This document shows positions 22,925 through 34,378 of a DNA stretch of 64,000 nt, one piece after another (the stretch's first letter is position 1; each line of letters opens with the position of its first letter). The DNA lies in NCBI RefSeq assembly GCF_000787575.1, contig NW_012236531.1, positions 643,396 through 707,395 of the forward strand, read 5' to 3'. The stretch is from Acytostelium subglobosum LB1 (Eukaryota; Evosea; Eumycetozoa; Acytosteliales; Acytosteliaceae). The notes under the pieces were generated by a model. The model was not told the origin of the DNA. It was given only the letters and a program-made list of their open reading frames with translations, and made no database searches. The translations under genes were made by a program, and so were the position numbers.

Positions 22925-24685
22925 TTATCCAAAGTTAATATTTATTCTTTGGAATGCTACTGAACACTGGTATAACATTTCATTTGTGAATAATAGTGGA
23001 ATGAGTTGAATCCAGAGTTGAATAAGATTGTCAAATGGTAGCTCAGCAAATAAAAGGATGGTTATAATACCAATGATATTATAAAATAATAATGTCCACC
23101 TTGGAAAGTATAAAGAATACATCCAACCTCTGAATATTATCAAAGGTATTGGTCTTGACCTTGCAGACTTGTCTGTTACGATTTGATCCAACTCTTGATT
23201 GTTGTCATCCCATTGATCACATCTGAATCGATAGCATCTGATCATTTTGTAAAATATGAATGAGTAGCATATGATCAAGGGCATCACAAATCGATCGCAA
23301 TCAGTGATGTTCATGATAAGCTTTGTTGATACACCGATGATTGATTGAACAATGGAGAGGAAGAATGCTACACTTAGAAGTCGATTCTTTGAATTCCTTT
23401 TGATGATCATTCTCATTGTGATCGATTGAGATGATGACTGTGAGTATGATTGTGACCACATGTAGATTGGTACCAATAGTAAGTTGATTATGAATGTTCC
23501 AGTCGAGTAGTCATGACTATTGATTGGATCTGAATTGGACTCCTCATAGGCCAGTGAGCGCAGGTAGATACAAAGTTGAAGGTAAATGAACATTAGGAGA
23601 TTGAGTTGAATATAGCCAATTGTGATGGACATTGTTGATCGTAATCCTCCTTGATGTCTTATCTTGATGAGTTTAAGTATAGGGAGTTGAAAGATAAACA
23701 CCATAATAGGTATAAAGTATGATTCCTCCAATGATTGGTGACTGAATCTTGGTCTGTTCATATCAATGAGGTCAAGGTATGTCACCAATGGAGGGTAATC
23801 AATCAAGAATTCCATCGATATCCTCAACGCATTAATTGTTGATATTATCAAATCAACCAAATTAAGCCATATCAAAAAGTTAAATATCCAACCGATCCAT
23901 CTTTGAAGTCGAGTTTGAGATTGAGTTTGAGTTTGAGTTTGTGTTTGTGTTGGTGTTGGTGTTGGTGTTGGTGTTGGTTCTTGAGTTTGATATTGACCAT
24001 CTGATGTTTGAGTTTGAGTTTGATCATCTGATGTTTGATCCTCTGGAGTTTGAGTTTGAGATTGATCATCTGATGTTTGAGTTTGAGATTGATCATCTGA
24101 TGTATGATCCTCTGGTGTTTGAGTTTGAATTTGAGTTTGAGTTGGGTTTGAAGTTGTTTTGGGTTGTTTGTTGATCATATAGAGTAGTCTGGTGAGGATA
24201 TATAGAGTGATTATACGCGGATAGATTTGATATAAGAAGGGATTGGAAATGTAATGATTGAATACGATGAAATAGTTTTTGATCTCTGGATGACGTCTTT
24301 GAAATAGTTGTTTGGAATTGAATGGTGGATTGAGATAAACAAACAATGAACATAACATAAATGCATTGATAAGACCTTTATCAGATGATCGATTCCACTT
24401 TGATACAAACGGTGTTGTTGAGAAGAATTTATATCCAACAAATGATTTGATTAAATAATATATAATGATAATGATCAGTGATATGGATATGATTAGAAAG
24501 TATAAAACATTCTGATTCAATTGATCACTAATGTTGTATAATGCTTGTACTGATGTATAGAATGATGGAGTAGTTGTAGTGTTGATTAGATTTGTAGTTA
24601 TATTAAATAATATCATTGATAATGATCCGTACAAGTATAGAATCAAACCAAGTATAAATATATTTAGAATGTGTCGAACTTCCAT
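22925..24685 (-). CDS. Unrecognised multi-pass membrane protein (586 aa)
   Basis: A single exon encodes 586 residues with about nine or ten hydrophobic segments. TM 1 is near residues 8-30 and TM 2 near 60-85. The region NPPFNSKQLFQRRHPEI...FNHYISNPFLYQIYPRI (about 120-165) is strongly conserved with the neighbouring copy. Residues about 190-265 are a hydrophilic Thr/Gln/Asp linker built of tandem TSDDQSQTQ-like units and a PTPTPT tail. The second half has PPLVTYLDL, four or more TM helices, FRGWMYSLYFPRW and a C-terminal FQRININFG. I do not recognise a transporter or receptor family. Tandem duplication and linker variation suggest a fast-evolving, lineage-specific membrane protein. It is divergent from HSP10 across 272 bases. 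Confidence 0.75.
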   Translation of the reverse strand: MEVRHILNIFILGLILYLYGSLSMILFNITTNLINTTTTPSFYTSVQALYNISDQLNQNVLYFLIISISLIIIIIYYLIKSFVGYKFFSTTPFVSKWNRSSDKGLINAFMLCSLFVYLNPPFNSKQLFQRRHPEIKNYFIVFNHYISNPFLYQIYPRIITLYILTRLLYMINKQPKTTSNPTQTQIQTQTPEDHTSDDQSQTQTSDDQSQTQTPEDQTSDDQTQTQTSDGQYQTQEPTPTPTPTPTQTQTQTQTQSQTRLQRWIGWIFNFLIWLNLVDLIISTINALRISMEFLIDYPPLVTYLDLIDMNRPRFSHQSLEESYFIPIMVFIFQLPILKLIKIRHQGGLRSTMSITIGYIQLNLLMFIYLQLCIYLRSLAYEESNSDPINSHDYSTGTFIINLLLVPIYMWSQSYSQSSSQSITMRMIIKRNSKNRLLSVAFFLSIVQSIIGVSTKLIMNITDCDRFVMPLIICYSFIFYKMIRCYRFRCDQWDDNNQELDQIVTDKSARSRPIPLIIFRGWMYSLYFPRWTLLFYNIIGIITILLFAELPFDNLIQLWIQLIPLLFTNEMLYQCSVAFQRININFG

Positions 24686-24957
24686 GATTGATTTGATTGA
24701 TTGAATGATGGACTATGTTATCTGATTATATATATATATGATGGATACAATGTTTGTTTTACAAATGGATGATTCGTCTGCCTTTGGAAGATCTTACGAT
24801 CACTCTTTTAGTGAGGGAAAACGAGTCTATCAAAAGAGTGATGAAGTTCGAACCAGAATGTGATACCCCCTTCACAATTTTAAGTCTAACCCAAAGTAAT
24901 CATTCGTCATCAATCGCATTCAACAAAGATACTTAACATTCATATACATATAATAAG

Positions 24958-25353
24958 ATGGTAAGTAGTGAAGATCAAGAGAACAGCATGTCGTTCTATC
25001 GTCTTGATCACTCACTCATTTACACTCAATCTCAATCAATCACTCAGAGTTCAATCAGATCATTCAAGCCACTCTTTGACCGTGTCCTCATTCAGAGGAT
25101 CAACAAGACCGAGTTGAAGACTATGGGCGGTATTTACTTGCCAGACAAGGTGTCTAATAAGATGAACGAGGGTGTTGTCGTCGAGATTGGCACTGGCAGA
25201 AGAACTGCTGCTGGTGGCGTCGTCCCATCTTTCCTCAAGAAGGGTGATCGCGTTCTCCTCAACGAGACAGTTGGCGAGAAGATCAATGTCAACGGTGTCG
25301 ATTGTGAGATCCTCAACGAGAATGAGATCCTTGGTTTGATGGAGAGCAACTAA
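24958..25353 (+). CDS. HSP10 / GroES mitochondrial co-chaperonin
   Basis: Exon 1 is only the ATG (24958-24960). A GTAAGT donor follows at once, and a CACTCAG acceptor opens exon 2 (25048-25353). The spliced product is 102 residues, the normal size for HSP10, starting M-SSIRSFKPLFDRVLIQRI. Landmarks are PLFDRVLIQ, GGIYLPDK (mobile loop), EVGTG-like VEIGTG, KKGDRVLL and DCEILNENEILG. The protein caps the HSP60 chaperonin in mitochondria. The 87-base intron is a multiple of three with no stop, so unspliced reading gives a false 29-residue N-terminal extension. An AATAAA lies at 25629-25634. Confidence 0.95.
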   Translation: MVSSEDQENSMSFYRLDHSLIYTQSQSITQSSIRSFKPLFDRVLIQRINKTELKTMGGIYLPDKVSNKMNEGVVVEIGTGRRTAAGGVVPSFLKKGDRVLLNETVGEKINVNGVDCEILNENEILGLMESN

Positions 25354-25770
25354 GCCATTGAGCTAGCGAGCGAACGTCATTCATTCATTCAACATTACAA
25401 GATTCAAACAGCAACAACATGTTGCTGGCACGCGACATACACATAATAACAATAGACAGCGAGTTGGCGATGCGATACTGGGTCGAACACAAACACATTC
25501 ATGAGCCATGTCAAACAAGGCCATACTCCTCATCCTCCTCGATCGAACGAACAAACCTATCTGGCCCGACAGATAGCCAACTCCAAGCCCAACACACATC
25601 CCAACAGACTGACTGTCCCATCCCCGTCAATAAAGCATATACTATGTACGTTGACAACATATCCCATGCATGATGATTGAGTCATTGATTGAACGAACGA
25701 TAGTCCTTGAGTGTGAGTTTATTGAGAACATAAAGGAATGGTTCCTAGAGGGATGACATCAGGACAAGGC
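25354..25770. other. 3' region of HSP10 with poly(A) signal
   Basis: AATAAA at 25629-25634 marks the probable end of the HSP10 transcript, leaving a roughly 290-base 3' UTR. The plus-strand frame at 25419-25673 lies within it and is not supported. The convergent gene at 25771 follows. Confidence 0.5.
25629..25634 (+). terminator. Poly(A) signal of HSP10
   Basis: Canonical AATAAA lies 276 bases past the HSP10 stop and before the convergent gene. Confidence 0.55.
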
Positions 25771-26715
25771 TTAGGCCTCGAGATGCATCTTCTTCAGGGC
25801 TTCCAGCTCTGGGGTGTTCTCTGGTGTCAGGTTGGACATGAACTCGACCTGAGTGGACATGGCACTCTTGATCTTCTCCTCCTCGGAACGCTTGTCCTGA
25901 TCGACGATGCCGTACTCATCTCCGAGCACCTTCATCTTGTCCTTGTACCAGCGCAGCACCTTGAAGAAGTCGCTGTGCATCTCGAGCATGCGCTTGCGCT
26001 TGGCGAGCGACGAGGGGTCCTCAGTCATGTTGGTGATGACGTACTGAAGGTCGGCCTCGAGTTCGGCCACGATGTGCTGCTGGCGTGGGTTCTCGGCGTC
26101 GAACTTCTTAACGGTCTCGATCTGGGCCTCGATCATGGACTTCTCGATGCCGTGGTACTGACGCAGACGGCCGTCCAGTGAGGCGCAGAAGAAGTCCTGT
26201 GACTCTTGCAGATTGTAGGTGATCTCGTCGAGACCCTCCTTGAAGTATATGTATTGCTCGCGTGTCAGCTTCTCTGGGGCGGTGACGGTGATGCCCAGGT
26301 CCATCTTGAGGTGGTTGACGCAGTAGTCGTCGAGGCCCTCCTCGAGCCACTTGGTGACGTCGACGATGCCGTTGCTCCAGACGTGCAGACGACGGAACTC
26401 GTCGGCCTTGACGGCGAACTTCTTCTTGTGCGACTGCAGCTTCTCGATCTCCTCGGTGAGCTCCTCCTCGTACTCTCTGCGCTTGGGATGCAGGGGGAAT
26501 GTCTTGAGCGACTCGAGTTGGGCCAGCACCATTGCCTCGTCGTCGGTGACCTTCTTCAACTCTGACTCAAAGTGCTCGGCCTGTTGCAACTTGGTTGCAC
26601 TGCCACCCTCGTAGAACTTGACCATAATCTTCATAACTCTCTTCAACTTCTTATACTCCTGTACTGTTGGAGTATCATTGATGTAATCAATGTCATCTGG
26701 TACTGTTCCGTGCAT
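25771..26715 (-). CDS. Helical 314-aa protein, family not recognised
   Basis: A single exon with strong coding bias and high third-position GC suggests high expression. It begins MHGTVPDDIDYINDTPTVQE. Most of it is alpha-helical and charged, with likely coiled coils at residues 18-60, 70-110 and 185-240 (QRQYHGIEKS-like and FDAENPRQQHIVAELEADLQ). A tryptophan-containing segment (RLHVWSNGIVDVTKWLEEGL) lies in the centre. It has no signal peptide, TM helix or catalytic motif. It is cytosolic by appearance, perhaps a structural or cytoskeletal factor, but that is a guess. A divergent 297-base promoter is shared with the PPR gene. Confidence 0.85.
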   Translation of the reverse strand: MHGTVPDDIDYINDTPTVQEYKKLKRVMKIMVKFYEGGSATKLQQAEHFESELKKVTDDEAMVLAQLESLKTFPLHPKRREYEEELTEEIEKLQSHKKKFAVKADEFRRLHVWSNGIVDVTKWLEEGLDDYCVNHLKMDLGITVTAPEKLTREQYIYFKEGLDEITYNLQESQDFFCASLDGRLRQYHGIEKSMIEAQIETVKKFDAENPRQQHIVAELEADLQYVITNMTEDPSSLAKRKRMLEMHSDFFKVLRWYKDKMKVLGDEYGIVDQDKRSEEEKIKSAMSTQVEFMSNLTPENTPELEALKKMHLEA

Positions 26716-27015
26716 CTTATAAAATATATGTATGTGTATGTTTATCTGTATGTATGTTATAAAGAAGTATTGAATAACAATAATAAATTACAAAAGTGTT
26801 TAGATATCCTGTTTCCCAACATCATCATTATCTCATGAGGTTGATCCTAATACTCGAGCCCAACCCACACATGCACATTTGAACTTTTCGTTCGTCTTTC
26901 ATGGACCTCGTTCGTTTATTTTCAAATTATTACAAAGACTAAACAATTGATTGAGTGGGCTAAAGAGTTAGACACACATTATACATATATTTAAAAGAGA
27001 TATAGAGAGAGAGTG

Positions 27016-29422
27016 ATGTCATCAAACTTGCGGCTCACCTATACAGGTGGATTGCTACTCAAGGATCTTTGTAGGATTAGGTTAATGAGCCTTGTTGGAT
27101 CAAGATCACCATCATATAGTCAAACATATTTGACACAATCATCATCATCGACATCAACAACATACTCAAGTGCTCTATATAGATATATTACAACAACATC
27201 AACATCAGGGACATCATCATCGACAAAGACGAAGCGTAGTAATCCAAGAAAGATTTCATTCAAACCTGATGATCAAGACACAACTTCATCATCATCAACA
27301 TCATCAACATCAACGACATCAACAACAACAACAGACACCAATGTATCAAAGAACGCGAGAATCACATTCAACAGGGATCAAACAACTGATCAATCCTTCA
27401 CAGTGACCGACAAGAAGGACAATACATCACCACGAACAAACAACAACAATAACATCAATAACAACAATAACAACAATAATAGTATAACAGAATCAGTTAG
27501 CAACCCAAATAAGATTATATTCACACAACAGAAGGAACAGCAACAGAAACAGATACCTCTGGCAGTGATGCCAGAGAGTGTGTTTAATGACGACGACTTC
27601 ACACCTGAGGAGAAGGAGTATGCTAGGATGCTGCCGGCTTCATCGTCGCCACTGTCCGATCCCACAATGAGTGCTGCCTACGACTCGATGTTTGCACACA
27701 AGCGATTCCCCATCACTGGCAAGGGCAAGCAGCACCTCTACGAGATGAGCACAGACCGCATCACACCCGACGTCTACTTTTCCAACAAGCAGCTGACCCT
27801 ACAGAACGTGCTCAAGTACATGAGCAGGATGGGACTACTTGGACACGCCGACATTGTCATGGATTGTTTGAAATACCTTGATGTACGTAGAAGAGGATTG
27901 ATTGATTGATCGTGAGTGTCCCCCTAACATCAAATCACATCACAATGTAGGAGAAGAACTTGGAGATTGATCCTGCTATATACTCATTGGTACTGAGGGC
28001 ACTTGGAATCGCTGGTGATGTTGATGGTGCATTGGCAGTGTTTGAGCGATTGCTTACCGAGAAGGTCAAGCCAACAGTGCACATGTTTGATGGTGTTCTT
28101 AACGCTCACCTGAACGCCGCCAAGGTTGACGACGCATTCAAGATCCTTCAATCTATGGAGGACAAATACAATCTGGTTCCAGATCATGTATGTTTACACA
28201 TCACGACATCACTTTTGATTGATTGACTGACCAAGAGTACATCATACAAACAACAGGTTAACTACACTACAATGATCAAAGGATTGGCAAAGAATGGTCA
28301 GATTGACACAGCGATTGAGTTGTTCTCGGATGCAAAGGTGAAGGGAATGGATCCAGACAGTATCACTTTGACCGCAATGATTGATGTCTGTGCCAAGGAT
28401 GACCGAGTGGAGAAGGCATTCAACTACTTTGATGAGTTTAAATATCTGAACCTGCCACCAACCGAGGTGACCTTCAACTCATTGATCAATGCATGTGCCA
28501 AGAGATCCGATAACTGTAACTATTCAATCAATCAATCAATCCATCCACTCAATCCAAACTAACACGTACCATGTCCAATCAATAATAGACTACTACTTAA
28601 AGGCATTTGAAATGTTCCAACAAATGTCCATGTTCAACTACCAACCGGATATCATTACATACACATCATTGATGAGAGCTGCCTCGGTAAGAGGTGAGAT
28701 TAGCGTCGTGGAGAAGTTATACGCAGATATATTGGAGCGAAAGGATCTGTTCCCCAAGAAGCCAGACGATCGTGTCTTCTCTCTGATGATTGGAACATAC
28801 GCAAAGAACCAGATCGATGCCGCCAAGACCAAGTACAAGGCCAATATGAAGCCCAACTTGGAGCGAGTCGATCAGATCCTGGCCGACATGGAGCGTCTGG
28901 AGGTGCCCATGACCAAGTACCCACTTGATCAATACCTAAAGGCGTATGCCTACTCCAACAAGGTCAACACATGCGAGAAGTTCTTTGAGGAGAAGTACAA
29001 GCAGTATGGCGTTGTTCCAGACGTTGTCTCCTACAGCATCATGATCAGTCTCTATTGCAACACCCGACGCTTTGAAAAGGCCCAGAAGCTATTCCAACAG
29101 ATGAGGGAGCAAGGTATTCAGCCAGACTACAAGTTATATAAGTATGTACAACTCACTGGATCATATCACTCAATCAATCACTAACTCTATCATTTCCACT
29201 ACCAGGATTATGATGTATGGAACAACAAAGGTTGGCTACGCCAACACATGTTTGAAGTTGGCAAAGGAGATGGTGGAGCGAGGGTTCCCACCCGAGTCCA
29301 AAGACATGGAGAACATATACAAGCGCTACAGAGAATATCCAGAGATTATCAATCAACTGAAGGAAATGACTGTGTCATCAGAGGCTAAACCGAGTTACCG
29401 ATCAAAGTATCTCGTTTATTGA
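27016..29422 (+). CDS. Mitochondrial pentatricopeptide repeat protein
   Basis: Five exons (27016-27882, 27951-28187, 28257-28515, 28589-29141, 29206-29422) give about 710 residues. The N-terminus (MSSNLRLTYTGGLLLKDLCR) is Arg/Leu-rich and acid-poor, a mitochondrial presequence. Residues 40-180 are low-complexity Ser/Thr/Asn. PPR units then run to the end, for example PAIYSLVLRALGIAGDVDGA, VNYTTMIKGLAKNGQIDTAI, SITLTAMIDVCAKDDRVEKA, VTFNSLINACAK, DIITYTSLMRAASVRG and VVSYSIMISLYCNTRRFEKA. PPR proteins bind organellar RNA and act in its processing, stability or translation. AATAAA lies at 29429-29434. The introns carry ATTG/CAAT runs. Confidence 0.92.
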
Positions 29423-29711
29423 TCGATCAATAAAACTCATATGTTTGATTGAGTATAATTCAATGGTGATCAATGGAGTCCGAATGAATGATTATGTCAA
29501 TGGGTTCCAAGACGATGGTATCGGAGTGCCTGGGACCAGTCCATCAATGACGAACCTCTTGTTTTTTTTTTTCTTTGGATTTTTTGATCAAAAATGGATG
29601 AAAATGAATGATCGTCGCTTTGCTTGGGTTGAAAGCGACTGTTTGTTTCATCATCACTACACTCATTGTCAAACAATCAATCATACTACATATATACACA
29701 TATACAACAGA

Positions 29712-30134
29712 ATGTTCGCAAGATCAATTGCTAGACTCGCTGTCAACCCATTGAGGACTTATGGAGGCCTCAGAATGTACAGCTCCAAGACCTACTTCAC
29801 CAAGACCCACGAGTGGATCAATGTTAGTGGCACCACTGGAACTGTTGGCATCACAGATAGCGCTCAGAACCAGCTGGGTGACATCGTCTTCTTGGAGTTG
29901 CCAGCCGTTGGAACCGTCGTCAGTGCTGCTTCATCTTTCGGAGTCATCGAGAGTACCAAAGCCGCTTCAGATATATACAGCCCAGTCTCTGGTGAGGTCA
30001 TCGAGGTCAACGACCAGGCCTCTGCTGAGCCAAGTCTCATCAACAAGAGTGCAGAGAAGGATGGATGGATGATCAAGCTCAGAATCTCTGACAAGAGTGA
30101 GTTGGACAAGCTCTTCGACCAGGAGCCACAATAA
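29712..30134 (+). CDS. gcvH: Glycine cleavage system H protein
   Basis: The product is 140 residues from the ATG at 29712; the open frame extends upstream to 29445 but that part is low-complexity spacer. Residues 1-20 (MFARSIARLAVNPLRTYGGL) are a typical mitochondrial presequence. The lipoyl domain follows: YFTKTHEWINV, VGITDSAQNQLGDIVFLELP, then FGVIESTKAASDIYSPVSGE, in which the Lys of ESTKA is the lipoylation site. The end DGWMIKLRISDKSELDKL is family-standard. H protein shuttles the aminomethyl group between P, T and L proteins in glycine breakdown and one-carbon supply. Confidence 0.96.
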   Translation: MFARSIARLAVNPLRTYGGLRMYSSKTYFTKTHEWINVSGTTGTVGITDSAQNQLGDIVFLELPAVGTVVSAASSFGVIESTKAASDIYSPVSGEVIEVNDQASAEPSLINKSAEKDGWMIKLRISDKSELDKLFDQEPQ

Positions 30135-30224
30135 ACCATACAAACAGGTACCTTTATACAGACTACAATACAAACACACTCACACTGTCCGACTGCCTGG
30201 TGGTTTGGCAGGAGACGACAAAGT

Positions 30225-31373
30225 CTAAAAAGGAAGGGGCTTCCTGCCAGATGTAGATGACGACGATGATGATGATGATGTGGTTGAAGGGAACATCGCA
30301 GAGCCAATACGTTTGGGTCCTCCGATCTGGGCCTGTACGTATTGTTGATGGTGGTGATGTTGGTCCTCAGTCTCGGCCAATCTCTTCTTTAGGAGGTCCA
30401 CCTGTTTCTCAAAGGTTTGCTACAAATCAATCAATAGCTAGTAAGTTAAACATGTAGTGCCATCATCAGACTTTGATGTTCATAACCAATCACTCACCTT
30501 TTGAGAAGACAACAACTTCTTACAAGAGTCCAACTGTGTTTGGTACTTTGATTGTTCAAGAACCAATCTCTCCAGGTCCTTGATCTTGGTCTCATGGAGG
30601 GCACTCTCCTCAGTCTTGACTTTCAACTGCATGGAGATGTCTTGTTTGAGTTCCTTGATCTCATTCATCTTCCTCTCAATGGTCTCCTTGTATTGATTCT
30701 CTCTCTCAAGGACTATGATCAAATAGATGGTCAGTCATTATTCAATTTGATATAATGGAGTTGGTGAAGTCCTTACACTTCTTGTTGAATGAAGACAGTT
30801 CTTCATTCTGTGACTTCAAGTCCAACAACTGGTGTTGGAAGTCAGTGGTATGGAAGTTGGCATCATTGGTTAATGATTCTATAATGGATTGTAGTTTCTG
30901 GATCGATTGATCATTGGACTTGTGTTGGTTGGATAACTTGGACTCTATATCTTTCAAACGTTGTTCATAGTATGTCTTGGACTCTTCAATTTTCTATTTC
31001 AATCAAGTTAGTACACATGTAAATGAATCAAACAATAAGTAAATTACTCACCTCAGCCAAGTTCTTCTTCTCATTCTCTAGTTCAACTTGTCTCCTCTCC
31101 ATATCACCAATAGTGATTGGATAGTTCTGGAACAGTACTATTGTCTTTTTGAACTCCCCAACAAGATTCAACAATTTCTGGTTCTCTTTATCACTCAGTT
31201 TATTAGTATTAATATAAATAATGGATTGTTAATTACCTACCCTCTTCTGAAGATGTCAATCTCTTCTTTAAGAATTCATTCTCCAACTCCCTTGACAACA
31301 ATCTTTGGTCGATAGGAATATTCTGGAATTGTCCCAGAGTTGGAAGTAGGTGTTGTTGTTGATATTGGAACAT
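30225..31373 (-). CDS. Coiled-coil protein, five exons
   Basis: Exons 31241-31373, 31052-31185, 30777-30993, 30498-30712 and 30225-30419 encode 297 residues. After a Gln-rich start (MFQYQQQHLLPTLGQFQNIP) the protein is a nearly continuous coiled coil from about residue 30 to 245: ELENEFLKKRLTSSEEENQK, then EESKTYYEQRLKDIESKLS, then ERENQYKETIERKMNEIKEL, then LLKKRLAETEDQHHHHQQ. The tail is a Ser run followed by GRKPLPF. There is no enzyme motif. A centrosomal, kinetochore or vesicle-tether scaffold is possible, but nothing specific is recognised. It converges on gcvH with 90 bases between stops. The exon 2 acceptor was chosen because it alone keeps frame. Confidence 0.75.
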
Positions 31374-31556
31374 GATATTGATAAGAACAAATAAATAAAT
31401 ATACAAATAAAAATAGAACAAATAATAAATGAGATAATGAAAGAAAGAATGAATTAAAGAATGAATCTAGGCTCTCTTAATGTTCTTGGAATGATTAATA
31501 AATGATGTTGTTATTGTGTTGTGTGTGATTAAACAGTACCATTTCCTTTTGTGGAC

Positions 31557-34046
31557 TTACAGATCCCCAAGAGTAGTTGTTGTTGTTGTTGTGGTCGAAG
31601 TTAATGAATGAGAGTATGTTTGAGTTGTAATATCAACTTCATCAAAATCATCATCATCATCATAGTTATCAAAGTCATCATAGTCATCTTCTACATCACT
31701 GTAGCAACTTAGACTGTCATCGCTGAATGTCTCATCTTTCTCTTCATCGAACGATTTAGAACTGCTTTCTATATTATCATTGAATGAATGAACACCAGTG
31801 TAGGCCGGTAGTTCGTGACGTCGCCACTTTCCAACTGATAGTGAACCAGGCTGAACCATTAATAAATTGGGCCATGTACAGAAGTTGTAATGATCGTCAT
31901 GACGAGTATGATTGTCGTCCACTTTGATGTCGTACGCCTTTTTATCATACTTTTGTCCATAAGGCCAACGTACATTCCTCATCACATGTCTTGTCAGTTG
32001 CATCAATGTCACGACATCCTCCTTGGCTGAGAGTAGTGACCATATTCCATTAGCCCTAACTCCATGATTGAGAGTTGCCATCTCTTGGAGTATCACCTTG
32101 GTTGGAAGGTAGCCAATACCAAAGCCACGTCGTCTGTATCTAATTAATTTCCTCTGGTAGTGCCAGTCCAGGGTTAGTGTTGCTCCATACTGTGTTGCCA
32201 AGTTGCTGCGATGGTTCATCGCCATCACACCACGTTGTGTAGTCCACACTCTCTTTCCGTCAAAGGTAAAGCAAGCACAGTCAACATCGACATTAAGCAG
32301 CACATCCTGGAGTGTAGGTTGGTGCTGCAGCATGAACTGGATATGACGATATGGATAGTGTCTTGAGAATGTAGCAGAGGTCTGGTCGATTGTCAAGCTG
32401 TAGTCATCATTATTGAAAACACCAAGTGTACGCATGATATTGGCGACCTTTGACTGTCCCGCTTTCGGGTCTGAAAGGCCATAGATACAGACATCAATGT
32501 CTGCCACCTCGAAGCCCTTGGTTGCCCCGATTAGAGATGAAGTAAGTGCTCCACCAAAGATTACAATGTTCTCCCAATCCTCCGATGTGAGACTGGAGAA
32601 CTGGCTGGACGTGTACTCGGTGAAGTTCTTGAGGAATGTGTCATAGTCAACGATTGATGTATCACCAGGTGCCTTGCTAATGTGGGATGATGGAGGAAAC
32701 AGGACATTGTCGGGAGGCAATGGTGTTGACTTGAATAGATGAATGTTGTCATAGACATCAATGAGTAGATTGTCGAGCACTGCAGGATTAAGTAGATGGC
32801 GAGGTACTTGATCACACTTGATGAATAGACTGTATAGATGTCGATTGAACATTGCTTCAACCATTGGTTGGAAGGGTAGTAGCTCGACGATATTGACACC
32901 TTCAAACTCTGGCATACTTGGTACAGTTGCCAACAGGTACTCTGATAGCTGATGGCCAACGGGTCTTCTATCTTTCAAACAGGACGAGCAGAACTCTGGC
33001 AATAGGTCCATTGGCAATCCTCGAAACTTCTGATTGAAATCATCCCTATCACTGAGGATTGGTAAGTAATGGATTGATATTTATTGAATGAATGGTATAC
33101 ATACATGATGAATAACTCCTTGAGGACTGAGAAACAGATCTGTTTCAATGAAGGTATGCGTGGACGTATTGGCAACATTGTGGAGTAGTGGTCATAATAT
33201 GATCCTGAAGGTGGAATCTCATTTCCAGGGATATATTCCTGATTGGTCAGTTCTTGGTAGTGAACCTTGAATGTGAACAATGTATCTTCTACTGATCTAT
33301 GATTGCTTATCCTCTTATGGTACTCTGGCTCGCCCACTACAATCATTCATGAATTTTTTGATTGGAATAAATAAGTAATATGTTTAATTATATTTGTGTG
33401 TAATATTACTTACTTATATGATACTCCTTGATGACAAGATAGTTAGATATTCCTGAGTCACTGTAGCCCCTGTCCTTCATAATTGCCAGGTACATGACTT
33501 CAACATTGCCATCATTATCATAGCGTGCCAATTGCGCCATCTCTGGATACTGGCCATAACTCCAATCAACATTGTTGTGGAAAGGTCTTGGATAATGATA
33601 AGGCGCGGAATAGTTTTCTCTCTTGGAGTTTATTGATTTATACTAAGTATTTCCAATCAAACAAAGTTAGTGATGGATGATGTTTTGTAGTTCATACACT
33701 TACTTACCTTATACATATATGAGTTAAAGGTGTTTAGCATGTCTTTTGAGACTTTGCAGTAGCTGATCAATTGATTGATTGACCAATGAGTCACTCCTCC
33801 ATATGACCATATGTTCGATATCCATTCAAGTACACTCTTGTGATGTGGACCGTATGCTAATATGGTCGGGAACTCGTGTGAATATTGGCATTTCTCAATC
33901 AACTTGTTCTCTATTGTCTGTGAGACAACATGCTTCTCCTCCTGTACCTGTTTAGGATGCAATGGAAACCAGACAATAACATCTCCAGCAAGACATCTAT
34001 TGCCTGGTACTTCCTCATCTATATCTTTGGGCATCCTTATATCCAT
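31557..34046 (-). CDS. Nucleotidyltransferase-like protein, paralogue A
   Basis: Four exons (33708-34046, 33414-33642, 33105-33336, 31557-33051) give 764 residues. The N-terminal half (GDVIVWFPLHPKQV; SYYDHYSTMLPIRPRIPSLK) is shared only with paralogue B. The C-terminal half has NIVIFGGALTSSLIG followed by FEVADIDVCIYGL (about 430-460). Then come HYPYRHIQFMLQ, LLNVDVDCACFTFDG, WTTQRGVMAMNHR and LIRYRRRGFGIGYLP. A GG...DxD plus a later Asp is the polymerase-beta nucleotidyltransferase pattern; the RGF block recurs, from memory, beside ankyrin or PARP domains in giant viruses and protists. The tail is acidic (Asp/Glu/Tyr/Thr-rich). Activity is inferred only. Confidence 0.75.
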
Positions 34047-34378
34047 CCTCTAATAACTCTTTCTCTTCTTTTACAATACTCTTATTCTTCTTCTTTACTT
34101 TAGTCTACCTGTTGGCCATCCAGGCTTACCATTTGCCAAGCTTCCCTTCTCCCTCCTATCTTTGTTAGTTTGTAAGTTGATGTTTGAGTAAGTGAATGAG
34201 AGAGATCGAGGGACTGTCAATAGCATTGGCATTGGTCCACTCGCGTCCTTTTGCCGAAACCAACCACCACTTGAGTAGCGGCTAAGAATTGTAATGGGCA
34301 GGCAGGCATGCCATTCCAACAGCTGGGGATAGGGAAGATACACAGATCGGTGTATTTTGTTGTTGTTATTGTTATTGT
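34047..34378. other. Spacer
   Basis: About 330 bases between paralogue A's start and the BRK1 stop. A GTTATTGTT run sits next to BRK1. The minus-strand frame at 34095-34343 lacks coding character. Confidence 0.45.

Noticed and set aside
24840-24870. GTTCGAACC resembling a tRNA T-loop
   Set aside because: No pairing T stem, acceptor stem or anticodon arm can be built around it.
24686-24957. Possible heat-shock elements (GAAG/TTCGAA and GGAAGATCTT motifs) upstream of HSP10
   Set aside because: The GAA/TTC units do not keep the alternating five-base spacing of a real heat-shock element.
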